A stretch of 64,000 bases of DNA from NCBI RefSeq assembly GCF_009363695.1, contig NZ_CP045403.1:662001-726000 (forward strand), written 5' to 3'. Numbering within the stretch: position 1 is the stretch's first letter; each line of letters opens with the position of its first letter. The DNA is from Bacillus sp. THAF10. GTDB taxonomy: Bacteria > Bacillota > Bacilli > Bacillales > Bacillaceae_I. The position numbers were made by a program, and so were the translations under genes. The notes beneath the pieces are model-generated. The model was not told where the DNA came from, did no database searches, and was given only the letters and a program-made list of their open reading frames with translations. This document shows positions 8,093 to 17,007 of this stretch, one piece after another.

Positions 8093-9322
8093 ATGAAAAG
8101 AATCTTGATAGCCCTTGCTGCCGTCACCGTCTTTTTCATGACAAGTGTCGTTCCCTTCGTACATACAGCGGATGCTTGGAGTCCACGGCCCTGGACTCCA
8201 AAACCATGGGAACTAAAAGAATGGAAGCCGGAGCCACCAGCTGAGCTAAAAGAATGGAAACCAAATTCTACAGAAATGAAAACATGGGAGCTCCAGCAAT
8301 GGGTACTTGTCCAACATGAAATGGTATCCTGGGAGCTTAACAACAACCCCGACTTAACGCCTTGGGAAGTAAGAAACTATCAAATGATTGCTTGGGAGTT
8401 AGAGCAGTGGAGTCTCGAGCTTGCGCAAGGAGGAAATCCTTCTGGCGGCTTGGATGGCAACACCTCGATAAACTCACCCCCCGTGCAAGGACCAATTCCT
8501 CTGCCACCTGGAGATGTGAACGGTGGGGAAAATTCGGATCCATCAAATGATGGGGGAACCTCTGATGATGACGCAAAAGGGGATGGAGAGACAGATTCTA
8601 AAGCTTCTGACTCTAAGGATAAAACTGGGCCGTCTCAATATGATGCCATAAAATTTATTTCCAAAGATGTTGTTGGTTCGACCGTGAATTTTGCCGATAA
8701 GATGGTTAGCGGAACTGACGCTGAAGCGATGAAGAATTTTTCCGACTTTCAAAAAGGGATGTTCCTGTCTGGTGTAAAGACGTTTACGAAAGGGAATAAT
8801 TTTTTTGATAGTACGTTTATGGTGACAGATATTGCCGAGGAATCTAAAAAATCATTTGAAGCTGTCAAAAACCTAAAGCTCATCAATGAAATGAGAGACC
8901 TTTCAAGGGCTGGACGAATCGATGACGCTTTACAAATGGCTGGTCAAGTTAAAACGTATTCTGCTACAAATGCCATCGTTGCTTCTGCCCTTTTACCGTT
9001 TTCCATTGCAGATACCTATCAAAACTACCAGAAAATAGATGGAACCTCTGGATGGGACCGTGCAGATGCTATTGTCGAAACGATTGGTAGTGCAGGAGGC
9101 GTAATGGCTGGTTTAGCAGCGCCTGTTTCCTTCATTCCGGTAGTAGGTCAGGTAGCAGCTGCAGGTTTGCTTGCGGTCGGTACTGTCTTAACATTAGGAA
9201 GCGTCGTTTATAAGGCTGCAAGAAACTGGAGGAAAATCAAAGACACAGCAGTTGACACAGTGAAAAGTGTAGGCGAAGGAGTCAAGAAAATTGGAAGCAC
9301 GATAAAATCTTGGTTCTCATAA
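8093..9322 (+). CDS. Secreted tryptophan-rich repeat protein with Gly/Ala-rich hydrophobic C-terminus, function unknown
   Basis: About 409 residues from ATG 8093, with GGAGGAAAG as its ribosome binding site; an in-frame ATG at 8078 would place that site inside the gene. A Sec signal peptide ends near ADA-W. The next ~85 residues hold 11 tryptophans in a loose 8-10-residue rhythm of P/E-W-E/K-x motifs (KPWELKEW, LKEWKP, VSWELN, TPWEVR, IAWELEQW). A Gly/Pro/Ser/Asp linker and a helical domain follow. Near the C-terminus there is a ~40-residue Gly/Ala/Val-rich hydrophobic segment and an amphipathic basic tail ending in KSWFS. I do not recognise the family. Its position just after tadE/tadG suggests a surface role or a cargo of the pilus region. 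The hydrophobic end could be membrane-inserting, but that is speculation. Confidence 0.72.
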   Translation: MKRILIALAAVTVFFMTSVVPFVHTADAWSPRPWTPKPWELKEWKPEPPAELKEWKPNSTEMKTWELQQWVLVQHEMVSWELNNNPDLTPWEVRNYQMIAWELEQWSLELAQGGNPSGGLDGNTSINSPPVQGPIPLPPGDVNGGENSDPSNDGGTSDDDAKGDGETDSKASDSKDKTGPSQYDAIKFISKDVVGSTVNFADKMVSGTDAEAMKNFSDFQKGMFLSGVKTFTKGNNFFDSTFMVTDIAEESKKSFEAVKNLKLINEMRDLSRAGRIDDALQMAGQVKTYSATNAIVASALLPFSIADTYQNYQKIDGTSGWDRADAIVETIGSAGGVMAGLAAPVSFIPVVGQVAAAGLLAVGTVLTLGSVVYKAARNWRKIKDTAVDTVKSVGEGVKKIGSTIKSWFS

Positions 9323-9328
9323 AGTCCC

Positions 9329-9528
9329 TTTTATAAAAGGCTGCTTTCGCAAACTTTGTTGCTACTGCGTAAGCAACACGTAACTAACGTTGCTGTCGTG
9401 CTTTTTTAGTGGAGGAAGTTTTAAAAATGTGGCAACTTAACTTCGAGTAATGGATGGAAAAAGTCTTAAAACCGACTTTTTCCAGGTTAATAGCAACAAT
9501 CTTTTAGAAAAGAGCTTTTTTAAAAAAA
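9329..9528 (+). repeat. ~200-bp dispersed element, copy 1 (forward)
   Basis: One of four copies in the window (others at 34683, 50591 and 56888). Imperfect ~30-bp terminal inverted repeats read AAAAGGCTGCTTTCGC...TTTGTTGCTA on the left and TAGCAACAATCTTTTAG...AGCTTTTT on the right. The inner part holds a conserved hairpin (GGAAAAAGTC with GACTTTTTCC) and the block GTCGTGCTTTTT. It fills the gap between the Trp-rich gene and the next gene. It contains no credible open reading frame. Confidence 0.85.
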
Positions 9529-9590
9529 GAGTGAAAGATACATCAAGTGAAACGATTAAAAGTGTGGAAGATTGAAGGGAGTAATAAATC

Positions 9591-10409
9591 ATGTTCAAAG
9601 TTCAACCTTCACCAAAGATTAATAAATCGATTAGTAAAAAGAAGAAATTTCTCGAAAAGGCAGACCTTTATGAATATGCCCTAAAATATCAAAATGAACT
9701 TTACTTAAATGTAGACTTTCTGCAATTTGGTAAAAGTAAAGGTACCCTTTTATTAGATGAGCAAGGAGAAATTGTTCCAAAGGACCAAGCACTTCAACCT
9801 GCAATTCTTCACAGTCATTTTAATAATTATATCCACGCCGTCATTAATACCATGATTCCTGAAACTAGAAAATCTATTAAACCCTACGAGGAGGTAGTTT
9901 TTCTCCTTGGACCTTTACTAGATTCAGAGGTTCCTGACTATGTACAGACTACCTTTGAATGCTTTCAAAAGGTCGTGGATATCAGAGAAGAACAAAATCA
10001 AATTATCTACAAAATAAGAGATATTCAAAATATGGTTTACGATAAAGTTGGTTATTTTACAGAAGAAGATCTGACGGTAATGAGAGAGAATTGTGAAGGC
10101 TTTAATGTAGGGCAGTTCACGATTGGAAAAGTTCAGCTAGAAAGTGTAAAGGAAATTGAGCAGACTATCGAGTGGTTAAAGCACAAAAATGGTAACCATC
10201 AAAAGCTTATTGGGCTTTTAGAAGATAGCTTATCAGAAAAGTCACAAGCGATTTTACGAAAAGCTTTTGCTGAACAGACAAAAGATTACCACAAAAACGT
10301 TGTGGAGTATCCATCTGGAGACGAAGGAGTAGAAAAATATTTAACCGTTTATCGCGAGATTGTTGCCAAAAGTACCGAACAATATATCATTCCTGCCATG
10401 AGGAATTAA
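9591..10409 (+). CDS. Hypothetical cytosolic protein
   Basis: A 272-residue protein preceded by GGGAG seven bases before the ATG. It has a Lys-rich N-terminus, no signal peptide or membrane helix, and is mostly helical and acidic in its second half. I do not recognise a domain. It sits 2 bases before a multi-pass membrane protein gene, so the two are probably made together. A copy of the dispersed 200-bp element ends about 60 bases before the start and may contribute its promoter. Confidence 0.7.
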   Translation: MFKVQPSPKINKSISKKKKFLEKADLYEYALKYQNELYLNVDFLQFGKSKGTLLLDEQGEIVPKDQALQPAILHSHFNNYIHAVINTMIPETRKSIKPYEEVVFLLGPLLDSEVPDYVQTTFECFQKVVDIREEQNQIIYKIRDIQNMVYDKVGYFTEEDLTVMRENCEGFNVGQFTIGKVQLESVKEIEQTIEWLKHKNGNHQKLIGLLEDSLSEKSQAILRKAFAEQTKDYHKNVVEYPSGDEGVEKYLTVYREIVAKSTEQYIIPAMRN

Positions 10410-10411
10410 AA

Positions 10412-11095
10412 ATGAACACCATAAAGCATAGCTTAGGCATTTATACTCAATACTTTGATAAATTTCTTGTTTTCGCATTTACGATTATGCTCCCTTTAAT
10501 GCTGCTTCAAACCTTCTTTGTTAATTATATTTATTCCACAACCAACATGGAAGGCTCTATGTTGGTTGGTGACTTTGCCAACGCATTTATGAGTTTATTA
10601 GTCTTAACCATTATTCAGGTGCCTTACATCAAATTTGTCCTTTTGGAAGAAGAAGGGGAGGAGCATCTAGTAAGGAGATCCTTTCATACGTTTTTGAACC
10701 ATGCAGCACTTTATTTTCTGTTTGGTGCAGTATTTACCTTGATGGTGATAGTAGGAAGCGCACTATTTGTCCTCCCTGGAATCATTCTTTTAGTTTTCTT
10801 TTATTATGTCCCTTACGTCTGGACCAAAAGCGGGTTTGGCTGGAAAAAAGGATTTTCTCGTTCCGCTAAACTAGCGAAAAAACACTTTTTTGCTATCCTT
10901 TTCCTTCTTTTGTTAATTGGAATTGTCGATACCGCTCTTAGCGGCGCGGTCACCATGCTAGCTACCAACTTCACCGAAAGCTACTTCGGTGTCCTACTAT
11001 CCAAGCTCATCATCGCTAGTGTCGTCTACCCACTCGGCGTCATCATCCTAACCCTTAAATTTAACGGTTGGTACAAGGAGATGTTTGCAGGCTGA
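10412..11095 (+). CDS. Multi-pass membrane protein, YciC/GDPD-membrane-domain-like
   Basis: A 227-residue protein with about five or six hydrophobic helices. The segments FVLPGIILLVFFYYVPYVW and GWKKGFSRSAKLAKKHF are reminiscent of the membrane domain family that includes YciC-type proteins and the membrane part of some glycerophosphodiesterases. No enzymatic motif is present. The GAGGAAT at the end of the preceding gene serves as its ribosome binding site. Its own TGA stop forms the start of a degenerate REP-like repeat. The function is unknown. Confidence 0.68.
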   Translation: MNTIKHSLGIYTQYFDKFLVFAFTIMLPLMLLQTFFVNYIYSTTNMEGSMLVGDFANAFMSLLVLTIIQVPYIKFVLLEEEGEEHLVRRSFHTFLNHAALYFLFGAVFTLMVIVGSALFVLPGIILLVFFYYVPYVWTKSGFGWKKGFSRSAKLAKKHFFAILFLLLLIGIVDTALSGAVTMLATNFTESYFGVLLSKLIIASVVYPLGVIILTLKFNGWYKEMFAG

Positions 11096-11120
11096 GGCAG
11101 GGGGATGATTCTGCTGGCCT
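11094..11120 (+). repeat. Degenerate REP-like palindrome
   Basis: GAGGCAGGGGGATGATTCT followed by GCTGGCCT is a diverged relative of the 6853 element (GGGGACGGTTCT core). Like that copy, it begins at the stop codon of the upstream gene. Confidence 0.5.
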
Positions 11121-11142
11121 AAATGAAAAGGAGAGATTCTAC

Positions 11143-11334
11143 TTGAGGAAGAAAGAAAAGAAGTGGCGATTGTTTTACAAAATTATCATGATCGTTATTT
11201 ATGCGGTGATTCTCCCATTGTCTGCCCTGTTATTTTTCATCGGCGAAGGTGGCATCCCATGGGGAATCATCGTGGCAGCCATTGCACTTCCCTTTATGAG
11301 GGATAATCACATCAAGAAAATAAGGCAAGGATAG
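11143..11334 (+). CDS. Small membrane protein, function unknown
   Basis: A 63-residue protein, starting at a TTG at 11143 that sits about 10 bases after AAAGGAGAG; longer in-frame versions would run into the preceding gene and the repeat. It has a basic N-terminus (RKKEKKWRLFYK), one long or two short hydrophobic segments (residues ~12-50) and a basic tail. It looks like a two-helix membrane peptide. No family is recognised. Confidence 0.5.
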   Translation: MRKKEKKWRLFYKIIMIVIYAVILPLSALLFFIGEGGIPWGIIVAAIALPFMRDNHIKKIRQG

Positions 11335-11382
11335 GAAGCGTGGGGTCGGTCTTGTTTCTTCTTTCGCAGAGCGAAGAAAGCG

Positions 11383-11892
11383 CTAGAATCGTCCTTCCGC
11401 TTCCTTTAATTTTTCCGCGAATTCTTTGCTCGCGGTTCTTCTTTGTTTACGAGCAATTGCACGTTTTTCCGCGCTGCTGTGCAGGAATTTTTCTTCTTCT
11501 GTTTCTGGATGGACGGCTGGAACGGTTGCTGGTTTGCCTTGATCGTCTAGAGCGACGAAGGTTAAAAATGCAGTAGCGGCAATCGTTCTGGTACCTGTTG
11601 TAAGCCCTTCTGCAATAACTTTCACGAAAATTTCCATTGATGATTTCCCTGTCCAAGTGACAAAGGATTCAAAAATGACTGCATCTGTTTGCCGAATAGG
11701 AGAAAGAAAATCCACGGAATCCATAGAAGCAGTTACACATTCACAACGGCATAAACGGGACGCAGAAATTGATGCAAGCATATCAACATCTGATAATAGC
11801 TTTCCTCCAAACAAGGTATGATGGTTGTTAATATCATTGGGGAATACACGGCTTGTCCTAATCACGCGAGTGTCATTGCAGGTAATTTTCAT
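11383..11892 (-). CDS. Acyl-CoA thioesterase, hotdog fold (YkhA-like)
   Basis: A 169-residue protein from ATG 11892, which has AAAGGAGAT eight bases before it; the in-frame extension up to 11952 lacks such a site. The N-terminal half contains the hotdog core seen in cytosolic acyl-CoA hydrolases: FPNDINNHHTLFGGKLLSDV with the catalytic-region Asn/Asp, then DSVDFLSPIRQTD and SSMEIFVKV. These enzymes cleave acyl-CoA to free acid and CoA. The C-terminus is a charged helical extension. The gene lies alone on the minus strand between unrelated plus-strand genes. Confidence 0.85.
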   Translation of the reverse strand: MKITCNDTRVIRTSRVFPNDINNHHTLFGGKLLSDVDMLASISASRLCRCECVTASMDSVDFLSPIRQTDAVIFESFVTWTGKSSMEIFVKVIAEGLTTGTRTIAATAFLTFVALDDQGKPATVPAVHPETEEEKFLHSSAEKRAIARKQRRTASKEFAEKLKEAEGRF

Positions 11893-12167
11893 ATTGGTAT
11901 CTCCTTTAAATAATGATTGCTGATGTCTAAAGTTTAGCATTATAATCCACATCTGAAAAAGTTAAACTCTTTGTTAGGGGAGTTTTTTAAGATGAGAAAG
12001 AAATGAAAAAAAATTCGCCCTGCTTTTCATTTGAACACCTTAGAAGCGCACTTCAGTCGCTCATTGTTCCATTTCATGTTTTGTTTGGAATTTTGTAGAG
12101 GGAATTTGTAGGTTGTTGTCGAAATGATGTAGTGTTAGAAAAATTATCCAAAGAAGGAGGAGGGCTT

Positions 12168-12893
12168 ATGTTAAACAAAGAGCCTACTGAAAAAGTCGTT
12201 ACCTTTGAGCAGACCGAATCAACCACCAAAACCTTTCGACACGATTTACCGATTTCGGATCAAGCAAAGGAAATCATGCTCAGTAAAGTGTTCATTGAAT
12301 TTTCTGCTTGGGTCTTTCATCATCACTTTGCACAAGCAAAAGAATTGTTAGAGGAATTTATACAAGAACATCATCTCCAAGAGGAGAAACAGCAAGGACT
12401 GTTACACAATATGTTCTGGTGGAGAACCCTTTATATGGTAGCCAATCGAATGGACATTGTATTTGTAGACGAATTTATTGCTCAAAACTTATCCTATTAT
12501 AAGGATAAACCATTGGTCATTTCCTGGCTCAAAGAATGGGAAAAAGCTACCTCTAAATTTTATTATGTCGGCCATGTATATAATGACCGAAACATTGTTG
12601 TTGTTGATATGTTAACTGAAGAAACCCATGATGTTGTGATTTTTGATCCTGCCGCCACTCTCCCGAAAAACGGGGAAATTGTAATGGGTACACTATTACC
12701 TATTGGCGACGGCCTCTACTTTCCTATCATTGATTTCTACCACTTTGACTATCAAGCCCGAGAGCATATCGTAAGGCAAGTCAAGTACCACCTCAACCAA
12801 CATTCTAAACACTCCTCTATCCAAGAAACCTTTATCCATGTACTTTCACAAGCACTGCAAATAGAGCATCTCGTTGTTAATGATGTTGAATAA
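12168..12893 (+). CDS. Hypothetical protein, possibly related to SEC-C-protein helper domains
   Basis: A 241-residue protein starting at ATG 12168, seven bases after AAGGAGGAGG; an upstream GTG at 12132 would bury this site. There is no signal peptide or membrane segment. Helical stretches rich in Trp, Phe and His (FSAWVFHHHFAQAKELLEEF, FWWRTLYM) precede a beta-rich region that ends in IDFYHFDYQ. No catalytic motif is recognisable. The product stays unassigned; a terminator-like REP element follows. Confidence 0.62.
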   Translation: MLNKEPTEKVVTFEQTESTTKTFRHDLPISDQAKEIMLSKVFIEFSAWVFHHHFAQAKELLEEFIQEHHLQEEKQQGLLHNMFWWRTLYMVANRMDIVFVDEFIAQNLSYYKDKPLVISWLKEWEKATSKFYYVGHVYNDRNIVVVDMLTEETHDVVIFDPAATLPKNGEIVMGTLLPIGDGLYFPIIDFYHFDYQAREHIVRQVKYHLNQHSKHSSIQETFIHVLSQALQIEHLVVNDVE

Positions 12894-12942
12894 TGGGAGG
12901 CAAGGGAACAGTTTTAGCTTTCATTCGATTGGCAAAACGAGT

Positions 12943-12976
12943 GAAGCAGGAGAACCGTCCCCCTGCTTCTTTTTTA
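12943..12976 (-). repeat. REP-like palindrome acting as terminator
   Basis: GAAGCAGG pairs perfectly with CCTGCTTC around an AGAACCGTCCC loop and is followed by TTTTTTATT, so on the plus strand it is a good intrinsic terminator. The core is the reverse complement of the GGGGACGGTTCT core at 6853. Confidence 0.7.
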
Positions 12977-13034
12977 TTGAAGAAGGGAAAGGGTATAATA
13001 GAAGGAATAAATACTCTTAGAAGAAGGAGATACC

Positions 13035-14504
13035 ATGACGGATAACAATAAACATGCTGCAATCGGTTGGAATTTCGATAATAGTTACGAGAAGCTTCCT
13101 TCGTTGCTTTTTTCAAAAATAGAGCCAAATAAAGTGGAGTTACCGGAATTGATCGTGCTGAACGACGAGGTTGCAAAAAAGCTAGGATTAGATGCACAAG
13201 CACTACAAAAACAATCAGGCGTTGAAGTGCTGGCGGGTAACACACTCCCAGAGGGTGGTTCTGGTATTGCACAAGCCTATGCAGGGCATCAGTTTGGTGG
13301 GTTCACGATGCTTGGTGATGGACGTGCCTTATTAATTGGAGAGCAGCTCACACCGAATGGTGAGCGTTTTGATTTGCAGTTAAAAGGCTCTGGACGTACT
13401 CCCTACTCTCGTGGTGGCGATGGTCGCGCGGCGCTTGGTCCAATGCTCCGGGAATACATCATAAGTGAGGCAATGCATGGTCTTGGGATTCCCACTACCC
13501 GCAGCCTTGCCGTGGTGACAACAGGAGAGAAGATTCTCCGTGAACGGGTGCTACCTGGTGCAATCCTGACACGAGTTGCATCGAGCCACTTGCGCTTTGG
13601 TACTTTTCAATATGTTGCTAACTGGGGAGACCTCGAAACATTGCGTGCATTAGCAGATTACGCCATGAAACGTCATTACCCTGAGCTAGCGGAAGGGGAT
13701 TACCTTGGCTTTTTCCGACAAGTAATGGAGCGTCATGCCGCACTTATTGCTAAATGGCAGCTTGTCGGGTTTATTCATGGCGTGATGAACACCGATAACA
13801 TGACGATAAGCGGGGAAAGCATTGATTATGGGCCGTGTGCGTTTATGGATACGTTCGACCCGTCAACAGTCTTTAGTTCCATTGATGCTCAAGGTCGTTA
13901 TGCTTATAAAAATCAACCTCGAATCGGTGGTTGGAATCTCGCTCGTTTTGCTGAAAGCCTGTTACCACTTTTTCACGAGGATCAAAAGCAAGCTGTGGAG
14001 CTAGTACAGGAGGAGCTATACCAATTTGAGGCTATGCACAAGGGTTACTGGCTAAGCGGCATACGTGCAAAGCTAGGATTGTTTGGTGAAGAGGAGAAGG
14101 ATGAGGAATTAGTAAAGAAACTCCTTCAAATTATGCAGGAGCATAAAGCAGATTTTACGAATACGTTTAGAGCGCTGTCGATGGGTAAGTTGGATGAGAC
14201 AGACTTGCGTGACAAACCTGGTTTTGGTGCATGGCTGGAAACTTGGCGTGCTCGATTAAAGAGACAGGCTAAGTCGGATGCTGAAGTCCAAGCGCTCATG
14301 CAGCAATCCAATCCTGCCATCATCCCGCGCAACCATCGGGTAGAGGCAGCTCTTGAAGCAGCGGTGGAACATGGAAACTACCGAGTAATGGAAAACTTAG
14401 TGAAGGTATTGAAAAACCCTTATGCCTATTCCACTGAACAGGAAGATTATTGTGTGGCACCTGGCACAGAAGCGTTAGGTTACCGAACATATTGTGGAAC
14501 ATAA
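13035..14504 (+). CDS. selO: Protein adenylyltransferase SelO (YdiU/UPF0061 family)
   Basis: A 489-residue pseudokinase-fold AMPylase. In this family ATP is bound upside-down and AMP is transferred to Ser, Thr or Tyr of proteins. Visible landmarks are the glycine-rich LLGDGRA-type segment, [20 protein letters not shown], the NTDNM and DYGPCAFMD metal/nucleotide motifs (residues ~255-275) and the C-terminal YRTYCGT with the conserved Cys. The length is as usual. GAAGGAGAT precedes the ATG by five bases. A strong terminator follows, so it is likely a single-gene unit. Confidence 0.93.
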   Translation: MTDNNKHAAIGWNFDNSYEKLPSLLFSKIEPNKVELPELIVLNDEVAKKLGLDAQALQKQSGVEVLAGNTLPEGGSGIAQAYAGHQFGGFTMLGDGRALLIGEQLTPNGERFDLQLKGSGRTPYSRGGDGRAALGPMLREYIISEAMHGLGIPTTRSLAVVTTGEKILRERVLPGAILTRVASSHLRFGTFQYVANWGDLETLRALADYAMKRHYPELAEGDYLGFFRQVMERHAALIAKWQLVGFIHGVMNTDNMTISGESIDYGPCAFMDTFDPSTVFSSIDAQGRYAYKNQPRIGGWNLARFAESLLPLFHEDQKQAVELVQEELYQFEAMHKGYWLSGIRAKLGLFGEEEKDEELVKKLLQIMQEHKADFTNTFRALSMGKLDETDLRDKPGFGAWLETWRARLKRQAKSDAEVQALMQQSNPAIIPRNHRVEAALEAAVEHGNYRVMENLVKVLKNPYAYSTEQEDYCVAPGTEALGYRTYCGT

Positions 14505-14517
14505 ACATGAAAAATAG

Positions 14518-14557
14518 AAAAATCCCGCGCCATTTTCCTTGGAACGCGGGATTTTTT
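14518..14557 (+). terminator. Intrinsic terminator after selO
   Basis: AAAATCCCGCG and CGCGGGATTTTTT form a strong stem with a ~14-base loop and a T-run, 13 bases after the selO stop. Confidence 0.85.
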
Positions 14558-14611
14558 GTGTGTTGTGGGGGAGTGGGGAGAAAGGGTTCATTATTAAGCG
14601 GACTTTGGGGG

Positions 14612-14690
14612 AATAAATCCGGATTTGCTCATCAAAATAAATCCGGAACACCCGTTAAGTAATCCGATTTCTCCCATAATACATCCGTAC
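14612..14690. repeat. Short-period array with TAAATCCGGA core
   Basis: AATAAATCCGGA occurs at 14612 and 14636, with decayed copies having TCCG at 14663 and 14684. The spacing is 24, 21 and 21 bp. It lies between the convergent selO and ABC exporter genes. Confidence 0.5.
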
Positions 14691-14707
14691 TCTAATTCCA
14701 ACCCGAC

Positions 14708-16438
14708 TCACGTCAATTGTTGCTCCGCAAACTCACGATACAACTGATGCGACGCCACAAGCTCCTGATGGGTACCTTCACCAGTAATCTTCCCCTTTTC
14801 AATAAAAATAATTTTGTCCGCATTGACAATTGTGGACAGTCGGTGAGCAATTACAAAGGTGGTGCGGCCTTCCATCAGGCGGCTCAGCGCTTGCTGGACA
14901 ATCCCCTCTGACTGGCTGTCCAAGCTCGCGGTTGCTTCGTCCATCATGAGCATTTTCGGGTCGCGTAAAAAGGCTCTGGCAATTGCAATTCGTTGCCGTT
15001 GTCCGCCAGAAAGCATGACGCCACGCTCGCCAACCTCGGTATCTAGTCCGCGCCCAAACTCTGCAATAAACTGATCGGCGTTTGCCATGCGGGCAACTTC
15101 CCACAAACGTTCATCCGAAATGCTATCTTTATTTTCTAATCCATAACACAAATTATCACGGATGGTGCCGGCCATCATTGGGCTGTCCTGTGATACATAG
15201 CCTATTTGTTGACGCCATGATTTCATGGATAACACCGAAATAGGGACGCTGCCAACCAATATCTCGCCAGTGCTTGGCTCATAAAATCGCTCCAGCAACC
15301 CAAACAACGTCGACTTTCCTCCGCCACTTGGACCGGCAAAAGCCACCATCGTACCAGGCTCCACATCAAACGAAACACCTTGAATGATGGGTTCGCCCTC
15401 GTTATACCCAAATGACACATCTCTTACTGCAATTGGTTTGTTGGAGATATCCAATGTCTTTCCCTCTTGGCCGGGCTCTTCTTCTAAATCCAAGATGTCA
15501 ATGATCCGTTCTGTTGCACCCTTTGCTTTTTGTAATTGCGTAAAGAACATCGTAAAGGAAGTAATCGGGAAAATGATTTGGAACAAGTAGAGTAAGAACG
15601 CTACAAGTGAGCCGGTGGTCATCGTACCTTCTGCAACCCGGATGCCTCCGTACCCAATTATGATCACAATCACTAGCATGACAACCATGTACATTAGTGG
15701 ACCGATGACAGCGAAAATGCGTGCTTCTTTTAGACCGAAAGTCAAAAGCGTGCGAATACCTTTGCGTCCTTTGCCTTCTTCGGCGGCCTCGGCATTCGAA
15801 GCTTTCATCAGTCGAATTTCACTGATCGTTTGCTGAATGCTGCCTGTAAAAGTGGCCGTTTCATCCTGCATCCCCCGCGAAATTTTGGACATTTTTGTCC
15901 CAAGTGGAATCATTACTAACGTGGTGATAGGCACCGAAATGAGCATTAACAGCGTCATTTTCCAGTCCATCACCAGTAAAATAATGATGGCACCGATAAT
16001 CGTGATGATTCCCGTAATGAACTGAGGGAAATGCTGCGAGATTAAATCCTTTACAATTCCGGTGTCATTAACCACGCGGCTGACCGATTCCCCACTTGTT
16101 TTTTTATCATAATAACTTACCGGTAAGCGAAGTAGCTTGTTCCACATTTTCTCGCGAAGTCCTGCGACAATGCGCTGCCCAACGTAGGCAAGGGAATAGG
16201 TGGATAGCCCGTCAATTACTGCCTGCAAGATAAACACCGTTGCGATTATAATCACTAGTGTGATACTAATGGCTTCCATTGAAAAGCCGTCTACCATTTC
16301 ACGTGTTAATAATGGAATGGACAGTCCGACCATAGTCGTAATTAAACTTCCCAATAATCCTAGCGTTAGCGCGAGTTTAGGAATTTTTGTTGAAAGAATA
16401 AGCGATAGAAATCTATTCATATTTGACCCTTGCTTCAT
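14708..16438 (-). CDS. Multidrug-type ABC exporter, fused membrane and ATPase domains (BmrA-like)
   Basis: A 576-residue half-transporter. Six membrane helices lie in the first ~310 residues. An ATPase domain follows, with Walker A GPSGGGKST, Q-loop YVSQDSPMM, signature LSGGQRQR, Walker B MLMMDEATASLD and H-loop VIAHRLST. Such proteins dimerise and export lipophilic drugs or lipids. GAGGAGG lies before the ATG at 16438; an internal ATG (MNRFLS) six codons on is a weaker alternative. It is transcribed away from a PadR-type regulator, and paired PadR-like operator sites lie in the shared gap, so induction by its drug substrate is likely (inference). Confidence 0.9.
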   Translation of the reverse strand: MKQGSNMNRFLSLILSTKIPKLALTLGLLGSLITTMVGLSIPLLTREMVDGFSMEAISITLVIIIATVFILQAVIDGLSTYSLAYVGQRIVAGLREKMWNKLLRLPVSYYDKKTSGESVSRVVNDTGIVKDLISQHFPQFITGIITIIGAIIILLVMDWKMTLLMLISVPITTLVMIPLGTKMSKISRGMQDETATFTGSIQQTISEIRLMKASNAEAAEEGKGRKGIRTLLTFGLKEARIFAVIGPLMYMVVMLVIVIIIGYGGIRVAEGTMTTGSLVAFLLYLFQIIFPITSFTMFFTQLQKAKGATERIIDILDLEEEPGQEGKTLDISNKPIAVRDVSFGYNEGEPIIQGVSFDVEPGTMVAFAGPSGGGKSTLFGLLERFYEPSTGEILVGSVPISVLSMKSWRQQIGYVSQDSPMMAGTIRDNLCYGLENKDSISDERLWEVARMANADQFIAEFGRGLDTEVGERGVMLSGGQRQRIAIARAFLRDPKMLMMDEATASLDSQSEGIVQQALSRLMEGRTTFVIAHRLSTIVNADKIIFIEKGKITGEGTHQELVASHQLYREFAEQQLT

Positions 16439-16588
16439 GATAGTCCTCCTCGAAAATACAGCCTCTTTCTATTTACTAGTTATGCTCAATAAAAGTTCCG
16501 GGTAATTTGTGTCTATTTTTAGACGGATTGTTTTCAGCATCTTGTTCATTTTGAGTTGGTGAAATATACCTTTACATATTTCACCATC

Positions 16589-16609
16589 ATACTGTATGAT
16601 ACATAGTAT
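16589..16609. promoter_or_regulatory. Putative PadR operator, site 1
   Basis: The interrupted palindrome ATACT-N11-AGTAT sits between the divergent ABC exporter and padR-like gene. Many PadR-family regulators bind AT-rich palindromes with ATAC/GTAT arms. A second site lies 26 bp downstream. Confidence 0.55.
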
Positions 16610-16614
16610 AAGAT

Positions 16615-16635
16615 ATACTGTATGACGCATAGTGT
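16615..16635. promoter_or_regulatory. Putative PadR operator, site 2
   Basis: ATACT-N11-AGTGT, one mismatch from site 1, with a nearly identical 11-base centre (GTATGATACAT versus GTATGACGCAT). It overlaps the region just before the padR-like ribosome binding site, consistent with autorepression. Confidence 0.55.
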
Positions 16636-16656
16636 ATGATACGAGGTGAACAGAAG

Positions 16657-17007
16657 ATGAATGACTCACTACTACAATCCTTGACAGTGGAGCTGAGGCG
16701 CGGAACACTGACTCTCGCGGTATTAAGTCAATTGCGAACGCCACAATATGGCTATTCGCTTGTGCAATTGCTAGAAAAGAGTGGAATTACGATGGAGCAG
16801 AGCACCTTATATCCTTTGCTTCGCCGCCTAGAAAAACAGGAACTCGTCACAAGCAGCTGGGACAAAACAGAGAGCCGGCCAAGACGGTACTACGTACTGA
16901 GCGATGACGGAATCAAAACTCTAGAAAAACTAACAAAGGAATGGGAAAAAATGTCCCAAGAATTATCGGTATTATTAAAGGGGGAGGAGCAACGTGAAAT
17001 TGATTGA
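16657..17007 (+). CDS. PadR family transcriptional regulator
   Basis: A 116-residue winged-helix protein. The segments GTLTLAVLSQLRTPQYGYSLVQLL, STLYPLLRRLEKQELVTSSW and RRYYVLSDDG are the standard PadR core. ATG 16657 has GAGGTG upstream; the in-frame ATG at 16636 lies within the operator region and is disfavoured. The gene overlaps the next one by 14 bp. It probably represses itself, the membrane partner and perhaps the divergent exporter. Confidence 0.88.
   Translation: MNDSLLQSLTVELRRGTLTLAVLSQLRTPQYGYSLVQLLEKSGITMEQSTLYPLLRRLEKQELVTSSWDKTESRPRRYYVLSDDGIKTLEKLTKEWEKMSQELSVLLKGEEQREID

Noticed and set aside
8093..9322. Colicin-like pore-forming bacteriocin
   Set aside because: The hydrophobic C-terminal hairpin is suggestive, but no immunity gene is evident next to it and I cannot match a bacteriocin family.
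13035..14504. Selenoprotein with in-frame TGA in selO
   Set aside because: The reading frame is complete with a normal Cys (YRTYCGT) and a standard stop; no selenocysteine insertion is needed.
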